DNA from: Klebsiella sp. RHBSTW-00484 | Lineage (GTDB): Bacteria > Pseudomonadota > Gammaproteobacteria > Enterobacterales > Enterobacteriaceae | Length of the DNA: 64,000 bases | Reading direction: 5' to 3' | Assembly (NCBI RefSeq): GCF_013705725.1 | Contig: NZ_CP055481.1 | Span: forward strand, 4,526,001-4,590,000 | Made by a program: the position numbers and the translations under genes | In this document: piece after piece, positions 1-8,837 of the stretch | Layout of the letters: each line of letters opens with the position of its first letter | How positions within the stretch are numbered: position 1 is the first letter of the stretch | The notes under the pieces: model-generated | Databases searched by the model: none | Told to the model about the DNA's origin: nothing | Seen by the model: only the letters and a program-made list of their open reading frames with translations

Positions 1-308
1 AAGAGCAATTTCATGTTCCAGCACTGGCAACTCCTAGTACAGGCGAGAAGCTGTTAAACGTCACCGTCGCTCATCTGGCACAAGAGTTTCACGTACCAGC
101 AGGAGTAACGTTGCTGGAGGCATTAAAGGGAAACAACGTACCGGTCATGGCCATTTGCAACGCAGGCTTCTGTGGTAGCTGTAAAACCCGTGTAATACAG
201 GGCAAACACAGCGTCAGTAGTACAACAACGCTGAGTGCGGACGAAATTGAACAAGGTTATGTTTTAGCCTGTGCGTGCCGCCTTGAAGGGGATGTCGTCG
301 TAGCCTGA
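1..308 (+). CDS. C-terminal ferredoxin domain of a flavin/iron-sulfur oxidoreductase (partial)
   Basis: The frame is open from the first bases of the window, so the gene starts outside. The last ~65 residues hold a plant-type [2Fe-2S] motif: C-x4-C-x2-C in AICNAGFCGSC, and the fourth cysteine in LACACRL about 30 residues later. In reductases of Rieske-type oxygenases such a domain lies C-terminal to FMN and NAD domains and passes electrons from NADH to the oxygenase. The order here (ferredoxin domain last, stop at 306-308) fits that layout, but the FMN/NAD part is not in view. The ornithine cyclodeaminase-like gene follows 157 bp downstream on the same strand and may belong to the same catabolic set (inference). 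Confidence 0.75.
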   Translation, partial: EQFHVPALATPSTGEKLLNVTVAHLAQEFHVPAGVTLLEALKGNNVPVMAICNAGFCGSCKTRVIQGKHSVSSTTTLSADEIEQGYVLACACRLEGDVVVA

Positions 309-465
309 ATTATTTCGCGGGAGAGTCGCTGCCCTTATTGGGCAATAATTCTACTGTTCAGGCATGCGTAAATTTTATGGCATAGGGAAAAAGGCTAATC
401 AGCTATTTTAAAACTATTCGACACCTGCATTCCCTGCGTCATCGTATTGAAACCCAGGAAGAAAA

Positions 466-1449
466 ATGCTGTTAATCAATGAAAAACAAGTCCAGGAAGT
501 CGTGACAATTAAGATGACTCTCCCGGTGTTAAAAAAAGCCTATGAGGATTGTGTAAAAGGTGAGATTTATGCCGGGAATCGGGTTTTTATGCCCGTACGA
601 GGGCAGGAAAACGTAGGCCAGTGGCTGATCGCCAATTTCACCAACGCCCCCTACTTTGGTTCTAAATTCTCGTCGGTATTCCCTGGCAATATTTTTAAGG
701 GCATGCCAAGCGTTATGTCAAAAGTTAGCCTGTACTCAGCTGAGACTGGAGATCTACTGGCCTTAATTGATGCGAACTATCTTACTGCAATAAAAACCGC
801 AGGTAGCGCAGCTATTGCAACCGATGTTCTGGCCAGAAAAGATGCCTGCCGTTTGGGAATTATTGGCTCTGGATTGCAGGCATTCTCACAGGTTCTTGCC
901 ATCCAGGAGGTCCGAGAAATCAAAGAGCTATATATTTTTGATATTGCATCAGAAAGAGTTAAGTCATTCATTGAGCATATTAAAAAAGTACAAAACAAGC
1001 CTTATCGTATTATTGAGGCACGAACAGCCGACGATTGCGTATCATCCTCCGATATTCTGTGTACCTGCACGACGTCCCTGACCCCCGTATTCTCTGGGTC
1101 AAACGTTAAACCGGGTACGCATATTAACGCAATTGGTTCCTTTACCTCTTTCATGCAAGAAATTGATGAGGAAACAGTCGTCAGGTCGGACAAAATTATT
1201 ACTGAACACGTAGAAGGATTATGGGAAGCAGCTGGAGATATCATCATCCCTTTTGAAAAGGGATTAATAACAGAAGATAAAATCGATGGTTCAATTGGCG
1301 ATATCCTGACTAACAAAATCTCAGGTCGTGATAATAATCAGCAAATTACCCTCTATGAAAGTGTCGGCTCCGGGGTGCTTGATATTGCGCTCTCCATCGC
1401 CGTTTACGATTACTATCATGGAAGCGCTCAGCCCCTCTGCGAACAGTAA
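466..1449 (+). CDS. Ornithine cyclodeaminase / mu-crystallin family protein
   Basis: The product is 327 aa, typical for this NAD(P)-dependent family, which includes ornithine cyclodeaminase, alanine dehydrogenase, ketimine reductases and SbnB-type enzymes. Visible features are the N-terminal substrate-domain stretch SKFSSVFPGN, the family sequence AIKTAGSAAIATDVLARKD, and the dinucleotide-binding loop GIIGSGLQA near residue 126. A later INAIGSF motif and the acidic segment after it also fit. The start at 466 is preceded by AGGAAG at a good distance. The exact substrate cannot be read from sequence. The neighbouring iron-sulfur reductase suggests an amino-acid or betaine-type catabolic or biosynthetic cluster rather than arginine metabolism. 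Confidence 0.8.
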   Translation: MLLINEKQVQEVVTIKMTLPVLKKAYEDCVKGEIYAGNRVFMPVRGQENVGQWLIANFTNAPYFGSKFSSVFPGNIFKGMPSVMSKVSLYSAETGDLLALIDANYLTAIKTAGSAAIATDVLARKDACRLGIIGSGLQAFSQVLAIQEVREIKELYIFDIASERVKSFIEHIKKVQNKPYRIIEARTADDCVSSSDILCTCTTSLTPVFSGSNVKPGTHINAIGSFTSFMQEIDEETVVRSDKIITEHVEGLWEAAGDIIIPFEKGLITEDKIDGSIGDILTNKISGRDNNQQITLYESVGSGVLDIALSIAVYDYYHGSAQPLCEQ

Positions 1450-1612
1450 TGGTATGGATCGAGTTCAGCCCAAATGTAAGCACCTCACTTACTTGCATCA
1501 TCTGAGTAACGGACGGGCATTGTCTAACAATTGAACAGGCACTGAAGAGTTCCGTTGTCAGACTTGTAGGAAATCAGCGATTGGAGGGATTTGATAACTT
1601 ATTGATTTTTAA

Positions 1613-1632
1613 TGGTCCCTACAGGATTCGAA
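1613..1632 (-). repeat. Degraded copy of the tRNA-Arg 3' end (candidate att site)
   Basis: Read on the minus strand this is TTCGAATCCTGTAGGG followed by ACCATT. The argU copy at 36741-36765 reads TTCGAGCCCTGTAGGG-CGT-ACCATT in the same orientation. The two differ by two substitutions and a 3-base gap. A direct repeat of a tRNA 3' end at the far border of an island is what tRNA integration leaves behind. The position, just outside the CbtA/DUF4942 end that commonly closes CP4-like islands, supports this. Confidence 0.6.
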
Positions 1633-1688
1633 TATAAGCCTTGCAACCCTTGCTATAACTGGATATTTTTCTGTTCGAAAAACTCAGG

Positions 1689-1708
1689 AGCCCCCAATTA
1701 GGCCCCCA
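1689..1708 (+). promoter_or_regulatory. Candidate integrase arm-type site, left end
   Basis: The motif AGCCCCC-N4-AGGCCCCCA occurs here with spacer AATT and again at 36600-36619 with spacer TCAA, in the same orientation and just inside both proposed island ends. P4-type integrases bind short arm sites flanking the core, so integrase binding is a reasonable inference. The repeat itself is seen directly. Confidence 0.55.
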
Positions 1709-1763
1709 ATCGTATTTCGCTGAAAAAACAAACGATTTCGAATCTGATGATTATAACTGTAAA

Positions 1764-2609
1764 TCACTGTGCTGCCAGCATCCCCGGATAGTGCTTCGCT
1801 ACGATGTTGTTCATCTTATCTACCAGATCCATACGCTTAAACGAGATATGACCACTACCCTTTTGGAAAAGGCGAATAGTGAAGAGATCATCTCCGAATA
1901 CCTGCAGTAGTGGATTATCGCGAATGAAATCCATCAGTCGGATAGTCACATCGTGCCGGTTATCGGGAATGGTTTTACCATCCAGCAGGAACAACATGCG
2001 CTCCAGATCGGCTAACTGGTCACGCCGCCAGCCCCAGCTCAGGCTATAGCGCCATTTATCGTACTTCACCAGATTGTTAACGATAATCTTCTTGCCGAAG
2101 TAACAGGGGTTATTGGTTTTGTAATCCCAGCTTAATCCCCTGAACACATTGATGATGCCACGCTCGAAGACCTCCTGTTTGTTGAGATGAAGTTGCTCAA
2201 AGGTACTCAGGATATTCGCTTCGCTGATTGCCGGGAGATCGCCCTCTTCGAGGTTTTTAGCCCACTGGCTACGCGCCTCAGCATCCATCAATGTCAGCAT
2301 CCCTGACTTCAACATCAGATCGCGCCAGATGCTGCAGTCGATATTGCGGGTGATGACTGGCATCGCTTTATCTACAGGTTGCACCAACCAGCAGTCGAAA
2401 GAATGGCCCTGCCGCATCGCCCAATGATTAGCTACGTCGCCACCAATCCCGAAAGTAAGTTGGGAAACGTCATCAAGCTGACGAATTAGCGCCTCAATCC
2501 GTGTCAGCGCAGCATTACGGCCAGTGACAATACGTTCAATGCTGGTGGAACAAATCACACCGGTGTGCCCGGTTAATACTTCGGGTTCATTAATATTATT
2601 TCCGGACAT
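1764..2609 (-). CDS. DUF4942 domain-containing protein
   Basis: The product is 281 aa and resembles the DUF4942 proteins that commonly follow the cbtA toxin gene in CP4-like islands. Residues such as RNIDCSIWRDLMLKSGMLTLMDAEA and the C-terminal DLFTIRLFQKGSGHISFKR are characteristic as I recall them. The function is unknown; some relatives are described as methyltransferase-like, but no SAM motif is obvious here. The start is set by AAAGGAGAG a few bases before the ATG. It is the last gene before the proposed left island border and is transcribed outward, downstream of cbtA with an 86-bp gap. Confidence 0.8.
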   Translation of the reverse strand: MSGNNINEPEVLTGHTGVICSTSIERIVTGRNAALTRIEALIRQLDDVSQLTFGIGGDVANHWAMRQGHSFDCWLVQPVDKAMPVITRNIDCSIWRDLMLKSGMLTLMDAEARSQWAKNLEEGDLPAISEANILSTFEQLHLNKQEVFERGIINVFRGLSWDYKTNNPCYFGKKIIVNNLVKYDKWRYSLSWGWRRDQLADLERMLFLLDGKTIPDNRHDVTIRLMDFIRDNPLLQVFGDDLFTIRLFQKGSGHISFKRMDLVDKMNNIVAKHYPGMLAAQ

Positions 2610-2695
2610 TATTTCTCTCCTTTATAGTCAGAAAAATACCAGCCGGTCAGGGCTGGTGTTTATGTGCTTGCGGGACGCGGTTTGTTTCGTCCAGC

Positions 2696-3085
2696 TCATC
2701 GCTTGCCTGGAGCGCTGACCTGCGGATGTTGCCCTCTGGTAATAGCCGTCACCTCTTTATACGTGTCACGGTTCATCAGCCCCGTTGCTTTCCTGGCCCG
2801 GAGGATATCTATGGGTGTGATAAACGGAGACTGCGTCAGGATGCTGAAGCCTGGGCGGTCAGTGCGGACCAGTTCATACTTCTCAACGATAAAATTCAGG
2901 GCATCAACCAGCGAGATACCGGCATCAATATGTTGCTGAATGACCTGTTCATCACTGAACGGCGTATCGCTAAGCGTGAGGCCATAGTGTTGTGCCAGCA
3001 GGCTGGTCAGCAGGGTCTGCCAGACACTCACCGGAGACGGACGTGACGATGCCGCCCGCATGAGGGGGGATGATTTGGTTTGCAT
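2696..3085 (-). CDS. cbtA: CbtA/YkfI/YpjF-family toxin of a type IV toxin-antitoxin system
   Basis: The product is 129 aa, close to the ~124 aa of E. coli CbtA (YeeV). It shares the family sequences [26 protein letters not shown] and [23 protein letters not shown]. Family members block cell division and shape by binding FtsZ and MreB, and the partner antitoxin counteracts this by stabilising the filaments rather than binding the toxin. The antitoxin gene lies 56 bp upstream in the same orientation, the usual arrangement. The protein has a slightly longer C-terminal tail than K-12 CbtA. Confidence 0.9.
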   Translation of the reverse strand: MQTKSSPLMRAASSRPSPVSVWQTLLTSLLAQHYGLTLSDTPFSDEQVIQQHIDAGISLVDALNFIVEKYELVRTDRPGFSILTQSPFITPIDILRARKATGLMNRDTYKEVTAITRGQHPQVSAPGKR

Positions 3086-3141
3086 AAGCGTTATCTCTTT
3101 AGTGGGAAGATATGTGCGCTGAAGTGCGAAGTATTACGGTG

Positions 3142-3501
3142 TTATGCCGTGGCGACAGGAGTGGGATAAATCGCGATATAAACATAGCCGTGCGAACCGA
3201 GCGTATCGGCCTCGCAGGTCAGACCTTTTGCATACAGCGTGACGCAGTGCTGATGACGGGGATTCAGTTCACCGCTGGTGAGCATTAACTCCAGCTGTTT
3301 GAGCAATATCGGGAAAGCCTGGTCAAGATGGCGTAAATCCGCATCACAGAACTGTCCGCTAACATTCGCCCGGTCAGCCAGGTAATGCAGGCGGTTTCCC
3401 TCCTGGACCAGACGGGCCCCAAAACACGGGGAGACACTTCGCCTGAGCCCCCACCAGGGTTCGCTGATATCATGCGTTGCTATCGTGGTGTTCTTCGACA
3501 A
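3142..3501 (-). CDS. cbeA: CbeA/YeeU-family antitoxin
   Basis: The product is 119 aa and matches the CbeA family (EPWWGLRRSVSPCFGARLVQEGNRLHYLADRA; HCVTLYAKGLTCEADTLGSHGYVYIAIYP). It bundles MreB/FtsZ polymers and so opposes CbtA. The frame has no ATG at the family start. A TTG (3499-3501) follows AAGGAGAGCGAC at good spacing, so I take TTG as the start. The order radC-yeeT-cbeA-cbtA is the same as in E. coli CP4-44. Confidence 0.88.
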   Translation of the reverse strand: MSKNTTIATHDISEPWWGLRRSVSPCFGARLVQEGNRLHYLADRANVSGQFCDADLRHLDQAFPILLKQLELMLTSGELNPRHQHCVTLYAKGLTCEADTLGSHGYVYIAIYPTPVATA

Positions 3502-3525
3502 AATGTCGCTCTCCTTAATCGTGAA

Positions 3526-3747
3526 TTAATTCAGGCTTACGCTGCGTAATACGACATACGGGCCGTTGCGGTCCTGGCGGCGCTCTGCGAATACGGCCAG
3601 TACACCGCTGATATCTTCCACCTCGCGACCGGCATAGTGGCAGATGCTGCCGGACCATTTATATTTGCCGGTACAGAAGCGAAACAGCCTGGACTGCGAA
3701 TGCTGTCGGTATATCGCCATTGCCTGACGTTTACTGATAATTTTCAT
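3526..3747 (-). CDS. yeeT: YeeT-like DUF987 family protein
   Basis: The protein is a small basic product of 73 aa beginning MKIISKRQAMAIYRQH. It matches the DUF987 family, found almost only between radC-like and cbeA genes in enterobacterial islands. The ATG at 3745-3747 has GGGAGGAG just upstream, so longer in-frame extensions are not needed. The biochemical role is unknown. The conserved position suggests co-expression with the toxin-antitoxin pair. Confidence 0.85.
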   Translation of the reverse strand: MKIISKRQAMAIYRQHSQSRLFRFCTGKYKWSGSICHYAGREVEDISGVLAVFAERRQDRNGPYVVLRSVSLN

Positions 3748-3760
3748 TAATACTCCTCCC

Positions 3761-4240
3761 TTATAACCAGCCCCGTTCGGCAAACGAGACGATATCCATT
3801 CCGCCGATAACGAGGTGGTCCAGGAGACGCACCCCCACAAGGTCCAGAGCATTCTTCAGACGCTCTGTCACCCGTCTGTCAGCCTGACTGGGTTCGGCAT
3901 GGCCTGAGGGATGGCAGTGCGCGACAATCACCGCTGCCGCATTGTATTTCAGGGAGGCTTTCACCACTTCCCGTGGATGGACTTCGGTATGGCTGATGGT
4001 GCCTTTGAACAGCGTTTCGTGCGTAATCATGCGGTGCTGGTTGTCCAGCAGCAGCAGAACAAATGTCTCTCTTTCCTCCATGGTCAGTTGAAGCCGTAAC
4101 CAGTCACGTACTGAACTGCTGGACGTAAACGATGCGCCGGGCTCGCGTAACTGGCGCTCCAGAAGAGTCAACGCCTCGCGGATGGTCTGTTGTGCGGAGG
4201 CTGTCAGTTCATATGCAAACAACGGTAACTGTTTTTCCAT
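3761..4240 (-). CDS. RadC-family (YeeS-like) JAB-domain protein
   Basis: The product is 159 aa from the ATG at 4238-4240 ([13 protein letters not shown]). It carries the RadC/MPN signature [19 protein letters not shown], a JAMM-like metal motif (H-x-H-P-S-G...P-S-x-x-D), and an upstream [12 protein letters not shown] stretch. The family was once linked to DNA repair, but that is not established. Island copies such as YeeS have no proven role. It sits 13 bp upstream of yeeT and 11 bp downstream of the antirestriction gene, probably in one transcript. Confidence 0.85.
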   Translation of the reverse strand: MEKQLPLFAYELTASAQQTIREALTLLERQLREPGASFTSSSSVRDWLRLQLTMEERETFVLLLLDNQHRMITHETLFKGTISHTEVHPREVVKASLKYNAAAVIVAHCHPSGHAEPSQADRRVTERLKNALDLVGVRLLDHLVIGGMDIVSFAERGWL

Positions 4241-4251
4241 GGTGCAGGACC

Positions 4252-4695
4252 TCAGTCGATGATGTGCATAATGGCGTTGCACTCAGGGTGGTTCAGCGCA
4301 TAGTCGCGCAGACGGTAATAATGCTCTGTCATGGCATCGCACTCCGTGCGGCAGGCATGGTGGCTGTAAGCCATCAGACAGGCCGCAATACCCGCAGCTT
4401 CAGCACTCATTTCAGCGCCGTTACCATTCAGGATATTGAACAGCGACCAGGGACCGTCACTCTCTTCCGGAGCCATGAAAGCACCACCGTTGCTGAGAGT
4501 GTAAAAAGCCCAGACGCCACCGCTGTAATCCGCACACAACCGGTCCATCCAGGCAAAGATGCGGGGTTCGAGGGTTATCCACTGCGGGATACGACCAAAA
4601 TGCTGAGGCCAGAAACGAAGGCGCTGTTCATCTTTAACAGGTATGGCACAAAGAGTGTCTGTCGGAATGGTGTTATCCGTTAATGCGTTGTTCAT
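4252..4695 (-). CDS. ArdB/KlcA-family antirestriction protein
   Basis: The protein is 147 aa from [15 protein letters not shown]. The ATG (4693-4695) is preceded by GGAGT; the open frame extends further up but without a better start. Family features are [10 protein letters not shown], the acidic helix around [27 protein letters not shown], and the alanine-rich [21 protein letters not shown]. ArdB/KlcA proteins inhibit type I restriction without mimicking DNA directly and are common on plasmids and islands. Placement in the CP4-like block suggests it protects the island on entry (inference). Confidence 0.88.
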   Translation of the reverse strand: MNNALTDNTIPTDTLCAIPVKDEQRLRFWPQHFGRIPQWITLEPRIFAWMDRLCADYSGGVWAFYTLSNGGAFMAPEESDGPWSLFNILNGNGAEMSAEAAGIAACLMAYSHHACRTECDAMTEHYYRLRDYALNHPECNAIMHIID

Positions 4696-4774
4696 GATTA
4701 ATGACTCCGGAAATAAAAAAGCCAGCCGGTCAGGGCTGGCGGGAAAGGCTGAGACTGAAGTCTGGTAAGGTTGG

Positions 4775-5005
4775 TCAGGACCTGCGGATGCCATAACGTG
4801 CGATGTAGCGATTCAGCATCACTCCGGCTTCAGGTTCAAAGTTCCATGCCCGCCAGACCATCACACCTTCGCAACGAATAACCAGACGAAAATGCGTTCC
4901 CTGGTCGTCTTCAATGGCGACGTTGTCATATTGCGCTGCGATGCCTGAGGCCTGCTCACGCGTAAACGGGCCGGAGGGAAGGTGTGGGTGAGTTTCGGTG
5001 TTCAC
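4775..5005 (-). CDS. DUF905 (YkfF-like) protein
   Basis: This is a 76-aa protein with the family core [34 protein letters not shown] and [20 protein letters not shown] choose a GTG start at 5003-5005 because GAGGAGAGA stands right before it; the frame is open further upstream without a better start. Its function is unknown. The gene always travels with the antirestriction and YafZ-type genes, as here. Confidence 0.8.
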   Translation of the reverse strand: MNTETHPHLPSGPFTREQASGIAAQYDNVAIEDDQGTHFRLVIRCEGVMVWRAWNFEPEAGVMLNRYIARYGIRRS

Positions 5006-5028
5006 GGGTATGTCTCTCCTCGTCGAAG

Positions 5029-5853
5029 TCATTCCTGTCCCAGCAGTTCGAGCATATTCTCTGCCATCACCCACAGCGCACGATTAAGTTTCACATCGCC
5101 GTCGATACCGTTCACAGCACGGGTACGGTTGCTTCGTCCTTGTGCAGTGCGTCCCGCCAGTCCTCCCTTCATCAGGTTCTCCTGCACCCGCTGGTACACC
5201 GTCCAGAGGTCGTCACTGCGGTCTTCGTAACGTCGTGGCGTCAGTATCTGAGCGGTAGTGACGGGCTGGTGGTCTTCACCAAAACGATAGTGGAGAGCAG
5301 CCCTCGCCATCGCCTGCTGCGCTGGTGGTGGTAACAGAGCCGACTGCATGGCATCACGTTTCTCCTCAACCCGGTCAAATATCCCCAGTACCTCGTAAGC
5401 CCCTTCAATAACTTTCTCCACCACATCCCCTTTATGCGGCACCCGTACTTCGCCGAATGACTGCCCGCAGACCAGTCCGTTGGTACAGACGCCACGAAAC
5501 AGTCCCGGCAACATCTGATAGCTGGATGAGCCATCGTGTGAATTGAGGAGGATAATTTCGGGAACCTGCTGGCCGGTGAGTTGTCCGGCACGACGCAGGC
5601 GCAACATGTGTTTGGTGTGCTCCCGTCTGCTCTGGTCACGTACGCGGGTCTGGCAGGCAAAAAAAGGCTCAAAACCTTCCCGCTGCAGATTATCAAGAAT
5701 AGTGATGGTCGGTATCCAGGTATATCGGTCACTGCGGGATTCGTGTTTATTCTCACTAAAAACACTGGGGACGTAATGCATCAATTCTTCACGGGTTAAC
5801 GGGCGGTCGCGCCGTACCTGATTTACCCGTCCAAAACGACTGGCTAGTTTCAT
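5029..5853 (-). CDS. YafZ/YfjQ-family DUF932 protein
   Basis: The product is 274 aa, the usual family length. Landmarks are the N-terminal [32 protein letters not shown], the central [24 protein letters not shown], and [18 protein letters not shown]932 proteins are found on plasmids, prophages and CP4-like islands and have no settled function. It is the first gene of the leftward CP4-like block; the long AT-rich stretch upstream probably carries the block's promoter. Confidence 0.88.
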   Translation of the reverse strand: MKLASRFGRVNQVRRDRPLTREELMHYVPSVFSENKHESRSDRYTWIPTITILDNLQREGFEPFFACQTRVRDQSRREHTKHMLRLRRAGQLTGQQVPEIILLNSHDGSSSYQMLPGLFRGVCTNGLVCGQSFGEVRVPHKGDVVEKVIEGAYEVLGIFDRVEEKRDAMQSALLPPPAQQAMARAALHYRFGEDHQPVTTAQILTPRRYEDRSDDLWTVYQRVQENLMKGGLAGRTAQGRSNRTRAVNGIDGDVKLNRALWVMAENMLELLGQE

Positions 5854-6390
5854 GATGAGCTCCTTAATTTATCTGTTTGTACCAAACCGCTTAACCTTCA
5901 AGAATAGATATATCCTTCGAGGGATAACGGATTTTCGCCAAAGTAATATAGGTTCAAACTCATCCATAACTTAATAAAAAGCCCAAACATTATATGTGAT
6001 AAGTCCAGAGCAATTTGATGGCTAAAAAGGTATAAAAATCATGAATATCGTTAATTCCTTCCTTTATTGCAATTTCAACCCCTGACTAAAGAACAGTGGC
6101 GTTTGTCTATGTATGTATATAGATGTGTATATAGATTACTGATACATATCAATGCATTTAAATTAACATCTGTAGATTAATAAACATGAGAACACATGTA
6201 ATTCAATACATTGAAACCAACAAACATTTCATCACTAATAAAACAACGCTCATGCATATAACTCGGCAAGTAAACATATACCGTATGTATAATGCATATG
6301 AACAATACAAGCGTAGAGAAAGTGATTTAATTAAATAATCAGCTCTACTACGACTAACACTTTCGAAATATAAAAAAGGAAACAAATAGT
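5854..6390. other. AT-rich intergenic region between two divergent modules
   Basis: These 537 bases are very AT-rich and lie between yafZ (leftward) and the Gp2-like gene (rightward). I see no convincing gene. TA-alternating stretches such as TATGTATATAGATGTGTATATAG at 6112-6134 are the sort of sequence bound by H-NS, and promoters for both modules should lie here (inference). Confidence 0.4.
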
Positions 6391-7023
6391 ATGTACGAAT
6401 ATATCACCTCTCACGGAAAATTGAATCAATACCATTTAAAGAAAATAGAACAAACTATTGATAAAGCATTGAGTGAACACCCAAGAGTATTGGCTGTAAG
6501 AATAGATTTACATACTCCTGCTCTCAAGCCATTAAATGACATGCCTGATGAGGCTAATTTCGCAAGGACAGATTCATCAGTAATATCCCGCTTTACGGAT
6601 TCTCTGAAAGCAAAAATTTCACATTATCTTAACAAGCGGGAGAAAGAGGGAAAGCGAGTTCGTAAGACATCATTACGCGTTGTCTGGGCCAGAGAGTTTG
6701 CACCTGATTCACATAAAAAACATTATCACGTATTACTTTTACTCAACGGGGACACTTTCAATACACTGGGAGCGTACGATAGTAAAAAAGGTACACTCCT
6801 CCGCCTTATACGTGAGTCATGGATGAGTGCTGTCAGTTTCATTTATCCCCCCGATAAAGAGTTAGTCCACACACCCAGCAATCCTTGTTATTACCTGAAT
6901 GCAAAGGATGGCAAGAAAAGTGAGTCATATGGCTCACTGATTTACCGGACAAGTTACTTTGCAAAAAAGAAAAGCAAATGCTTTACAGATGGTGAACGTA
7001 ATTTTGGATGTAGCTTTAAATAA
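6391..7023 (+). CDS. Inovirus Gp2-like / YagK-YfjJ family protein
   Basis: The product is 210 aa and resembles the YagK/YfjJ family found in CP4-like cryptic elements. The family is named after the inovirus Gp2 replication initiator because of shared rolling-circle-like sequence. Visible are the RVLAVRIDLHTP strand, the conserved WAREFAPDSHKKHYHVLLLLNGD stretch with HYHVLLL (HUH-like: histidines separated by a bulky residue), and a YLNAKDGKK...LIYRTSYFAKK C-terminal part with a tyrosine. A role in replication or transfer of a satellite element is plausible but not shown. Confidence 0.75.
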   Translation: MYEYITSHGKLNQYHLKKIEQTIDKALSEHPRVLAVRIDLHTPALKPLNDMPDEANFARTDSSVISRFTDSLKAKISHYLNKREKEGKRVRKTSLRVVWAREFAPDSHKKHYHVLLLLNGDTFNTLGAYDSKKGTLLRLIRESWMSAVSFIYPPDKELVHTPSNPCYYLNAKDGKKSESYGSLIYRTSYFAKKKSKCFTDGERNFGCSFK

Positions 7024-7080
7024 TGGCATCACAAATTATCTATTTCCCCATGGGTAAAACAGACCAGAACAGAGCTGTTC

Positions 7081-7248
7081 ATGACTCATATCTGTACAGT
7101 ATCAGGTAGCAAAGCAATCCTGACTAAAAATAATATCAATCCAAATAAAACCAATTTAGTCCAATGGTCTGCCGGAGTATTCCAAATAGCAGATGGGTAT
7201 CATATTCTTGGTCCTGCAGTGTACCTGCCAGTAAAAATTAACATATGA
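7081..7248 (+). CDS. Small open reading frame between the Gp2-like and DUF3987 genes
   Basis: A 55-aa frame (MTHICTVSGSKAILTKNN...) ends 10 bp before the start of the DUF3987 gene. The same frame stays open back to the stop codon of the Gp2-like gene at 7021-7023. I do not recognise the product. It has no strong ribosome binding site, so it may be a small island gene or a decayed extension of its neighbour. Confidence 0.3.
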   Translation: MTHICTVSGSKAILTKNNINPNKTNLVQWSAGVFQIADGYHILGPAVYLPVKINI

Positions 7249-7716
7249 GAGGTCGAATATGAGTGTTGGAGTTGTAAAAGACAAAAAGGCTACTTACCCA
7301 GTAGAATACTTCCCTCAAATAATGCGGAATGCAATTGAATCTGTAGTAAGGGATGTTCAGGCTCCTCCGGAACTTGTGGGTACCGCTATATTGGGTATTG
7401 CATCACTTGCGTTGCAGGGGTTAAAAAAAATTCGTTATCCTGACGGGCGAGTCAGGCCCCTCTCCTTATATCTTACCGTGATTGCAGACTCAGGAGAGCG
7501 GAAAACTGCTGTATATAACGTGGTAGGTCAACCTGTCTTTGCATTTGAGAAAGCCTGCCGAAAGAAACATGAAATGCTAATAGTTGATTACAATGCAGAA
7601 CTTCAATCATGGAAGGTACAGGAACAATCCATATTGAAGAGTATCTGACCTGCTCCCCGTTGATTAGTACACCCCGATGTTAGTAATGTCTTCATAAGCC
7701 ACATGAGGACATCCCC

Positions 7717-7980
7717 ATGAAGAAGCGTTTTTCCGACGAACAGATCATCAGTATTCTCCGCGAAGCCGAAGCTGGGGTACCCGCCCGTGAACTCTGCCGC
7801 AAGCATGCCATTTCCGATGCCACGTTTTACACCTGGCGTAAGAAGTATGGCGGTATGGAGGTGCCTGAAGTTAAGCGCCTGAAGTCGCTTGAGGAAGAGA
7901 ACACCAGACTCAAGAAGCTGCTTGCCGAAGCCATGCTGGATAAAGAGGCGCTTCAGGTGGCTCTTGGGCGAAAGTACTGA
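7717..7980 (+). CDS. IS3-family transposase OrfA
   Basis: The product is 87 aa with an N-terminal helix-turn-helix ([42 protein letters not shown]) and a C-terminal leucine-zipper-like coil ([26 protein letters not shown]). OrfA binds the IS ends. The downstream orfB frame is open back across its stop in the -1 frame, as needed for the usual OrfAB fusion made by frameshifting. Confidence 0.93.
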   Translation: MKKRFSDEQIISILREAEAGVPARELCRKHAISDATFYTWRKKYGGMEVPEVKRLKSLEEENTRLKKLLAEAMLDKEALQVALGRKY

Positions 7981-8003
7981 CGACAGACCAGAAGCGGGAA
8001 GCC

Positions 8004-8837
8004 GTGATGTTGATGTGTGATGCGACCGGTCTGTCGCAACGTCGTGCCTGCAGGCTTACAGGTTTATCCCTGTCGACCTGCCGCTATGAGGCTCACCGTC
8101 CGGCTGCTGATGCGCATTTATCAGGGCGCATCACTGAGCTGGCACTGGAGCGCAGGCGTTTTGGCTACCGTCGTATTTGGCAGTTGCTGCGCCGTGAAGG
8201 GCTTCATGTTAATCATAAGCGCGTGTACCGGCTTTATCACCTCAGTGGCCTGGGCGTAAAACGCAGAAGACGTCGTAAAGGGCTGGCAACAGAACGTCTG
8301 CCGCTGCTCCGTCCGGCGGCGCCCAATCTGACCTGGTCGATGGATTTCGTCATGGACGCACTTTCCACCGGTCGCAGGATCAAGTGTCTTACCTGCGTCG
8401 ATGATTTCACAAAGGAATGCCTGACGGTCACTGTTGCCTTTGGGATTTCAGGCGTTCAGGTCACGCGTATTCTGGACAGCATTGCACTGTTTCGAGGCTA
8501 TCCGGCGACGATAAGAACTGACCAGGGGCCGGAGTTCACTTGCCGTGCACTGGATCAATGGGCCTTTGAGCATGGTGTTGAGTTGCGCTTAATCCAGCCG
8601 GGCAAGCCAACGCAGAACGGATTTATTGAGAGCTTTAACGGACGATTTCGCGATGAATGTTTGAATGAGCACTGGTTCAGCGATATCGTTCATGCCAGGA
8701 AAATTATTAATGACTGGCGGCAGGATTATAACGAATGCCGCCCGCACTCCACGCTGAATTATCAGACACCGTCTGAATTTGCAGCGGGCTGGAGAAAGGG
8801 TCATTCTGAGAATGAAGATTCCGACGTTACTAACTGA
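8004..8837 (+). CDS. IS3-family transposase OrfB (DDE integrase domain)
   Basis: The product is 277 aa with the rve/DDE fold. The first aspartate lies in [10 protein letters not shown], the second in RTDQGPEFT, and the glutamate in [22 protein letters not shown], with the usual ~35-residue D-to-E spacing. The HTH_21 region ([19 protein letters not shown]) precedes it. The start is a GTG, but the frame stays open upstream through the end of orfA, so the active form is probably a frameshifted OrfAB. Confidence 0.93.
   Translation: MMLMCDATGLSQRRACRLTGLSLSTCRYEAHRPAADAHLSGRITELALERRRFGYRRIWQLLRREGLHVNHKRVYRLYHLSGLGVKRRRRRKGLATERLPLLRPAAPNLTWSMDFVMDALSTGRRIKCLTCVDDFTKECLTVTVAFGISGVQVTRILDSIALFRGYPATIRTDQGPEFTCRALDQWAFEHGVELRLIQPGKPTQNGFIESFNGRFRDECLNEHWFSDIVHARKIINDWRQDYNECRPHSTLNYQTPSEFAAGWRKGHSENEDSDVTN

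Larger units (their letters stand above)
1450..1763. other. Intergenic stretch with the proposed left island end
   Basis: I see no convincing gene in these 314 bases. The stretch holds the degraded tRNA 3'-end copy (1613-1632) and the GC-rich paired motif (1689-1708), both listed separately. Confidence 0.6.

Noticed and set aside
6203..6385. A 60-codon minus-strand frame in the AT-rich gap
   Set aside because: Low-complexity AT-rich sequence, no ribosome binding site and no family resemblance.
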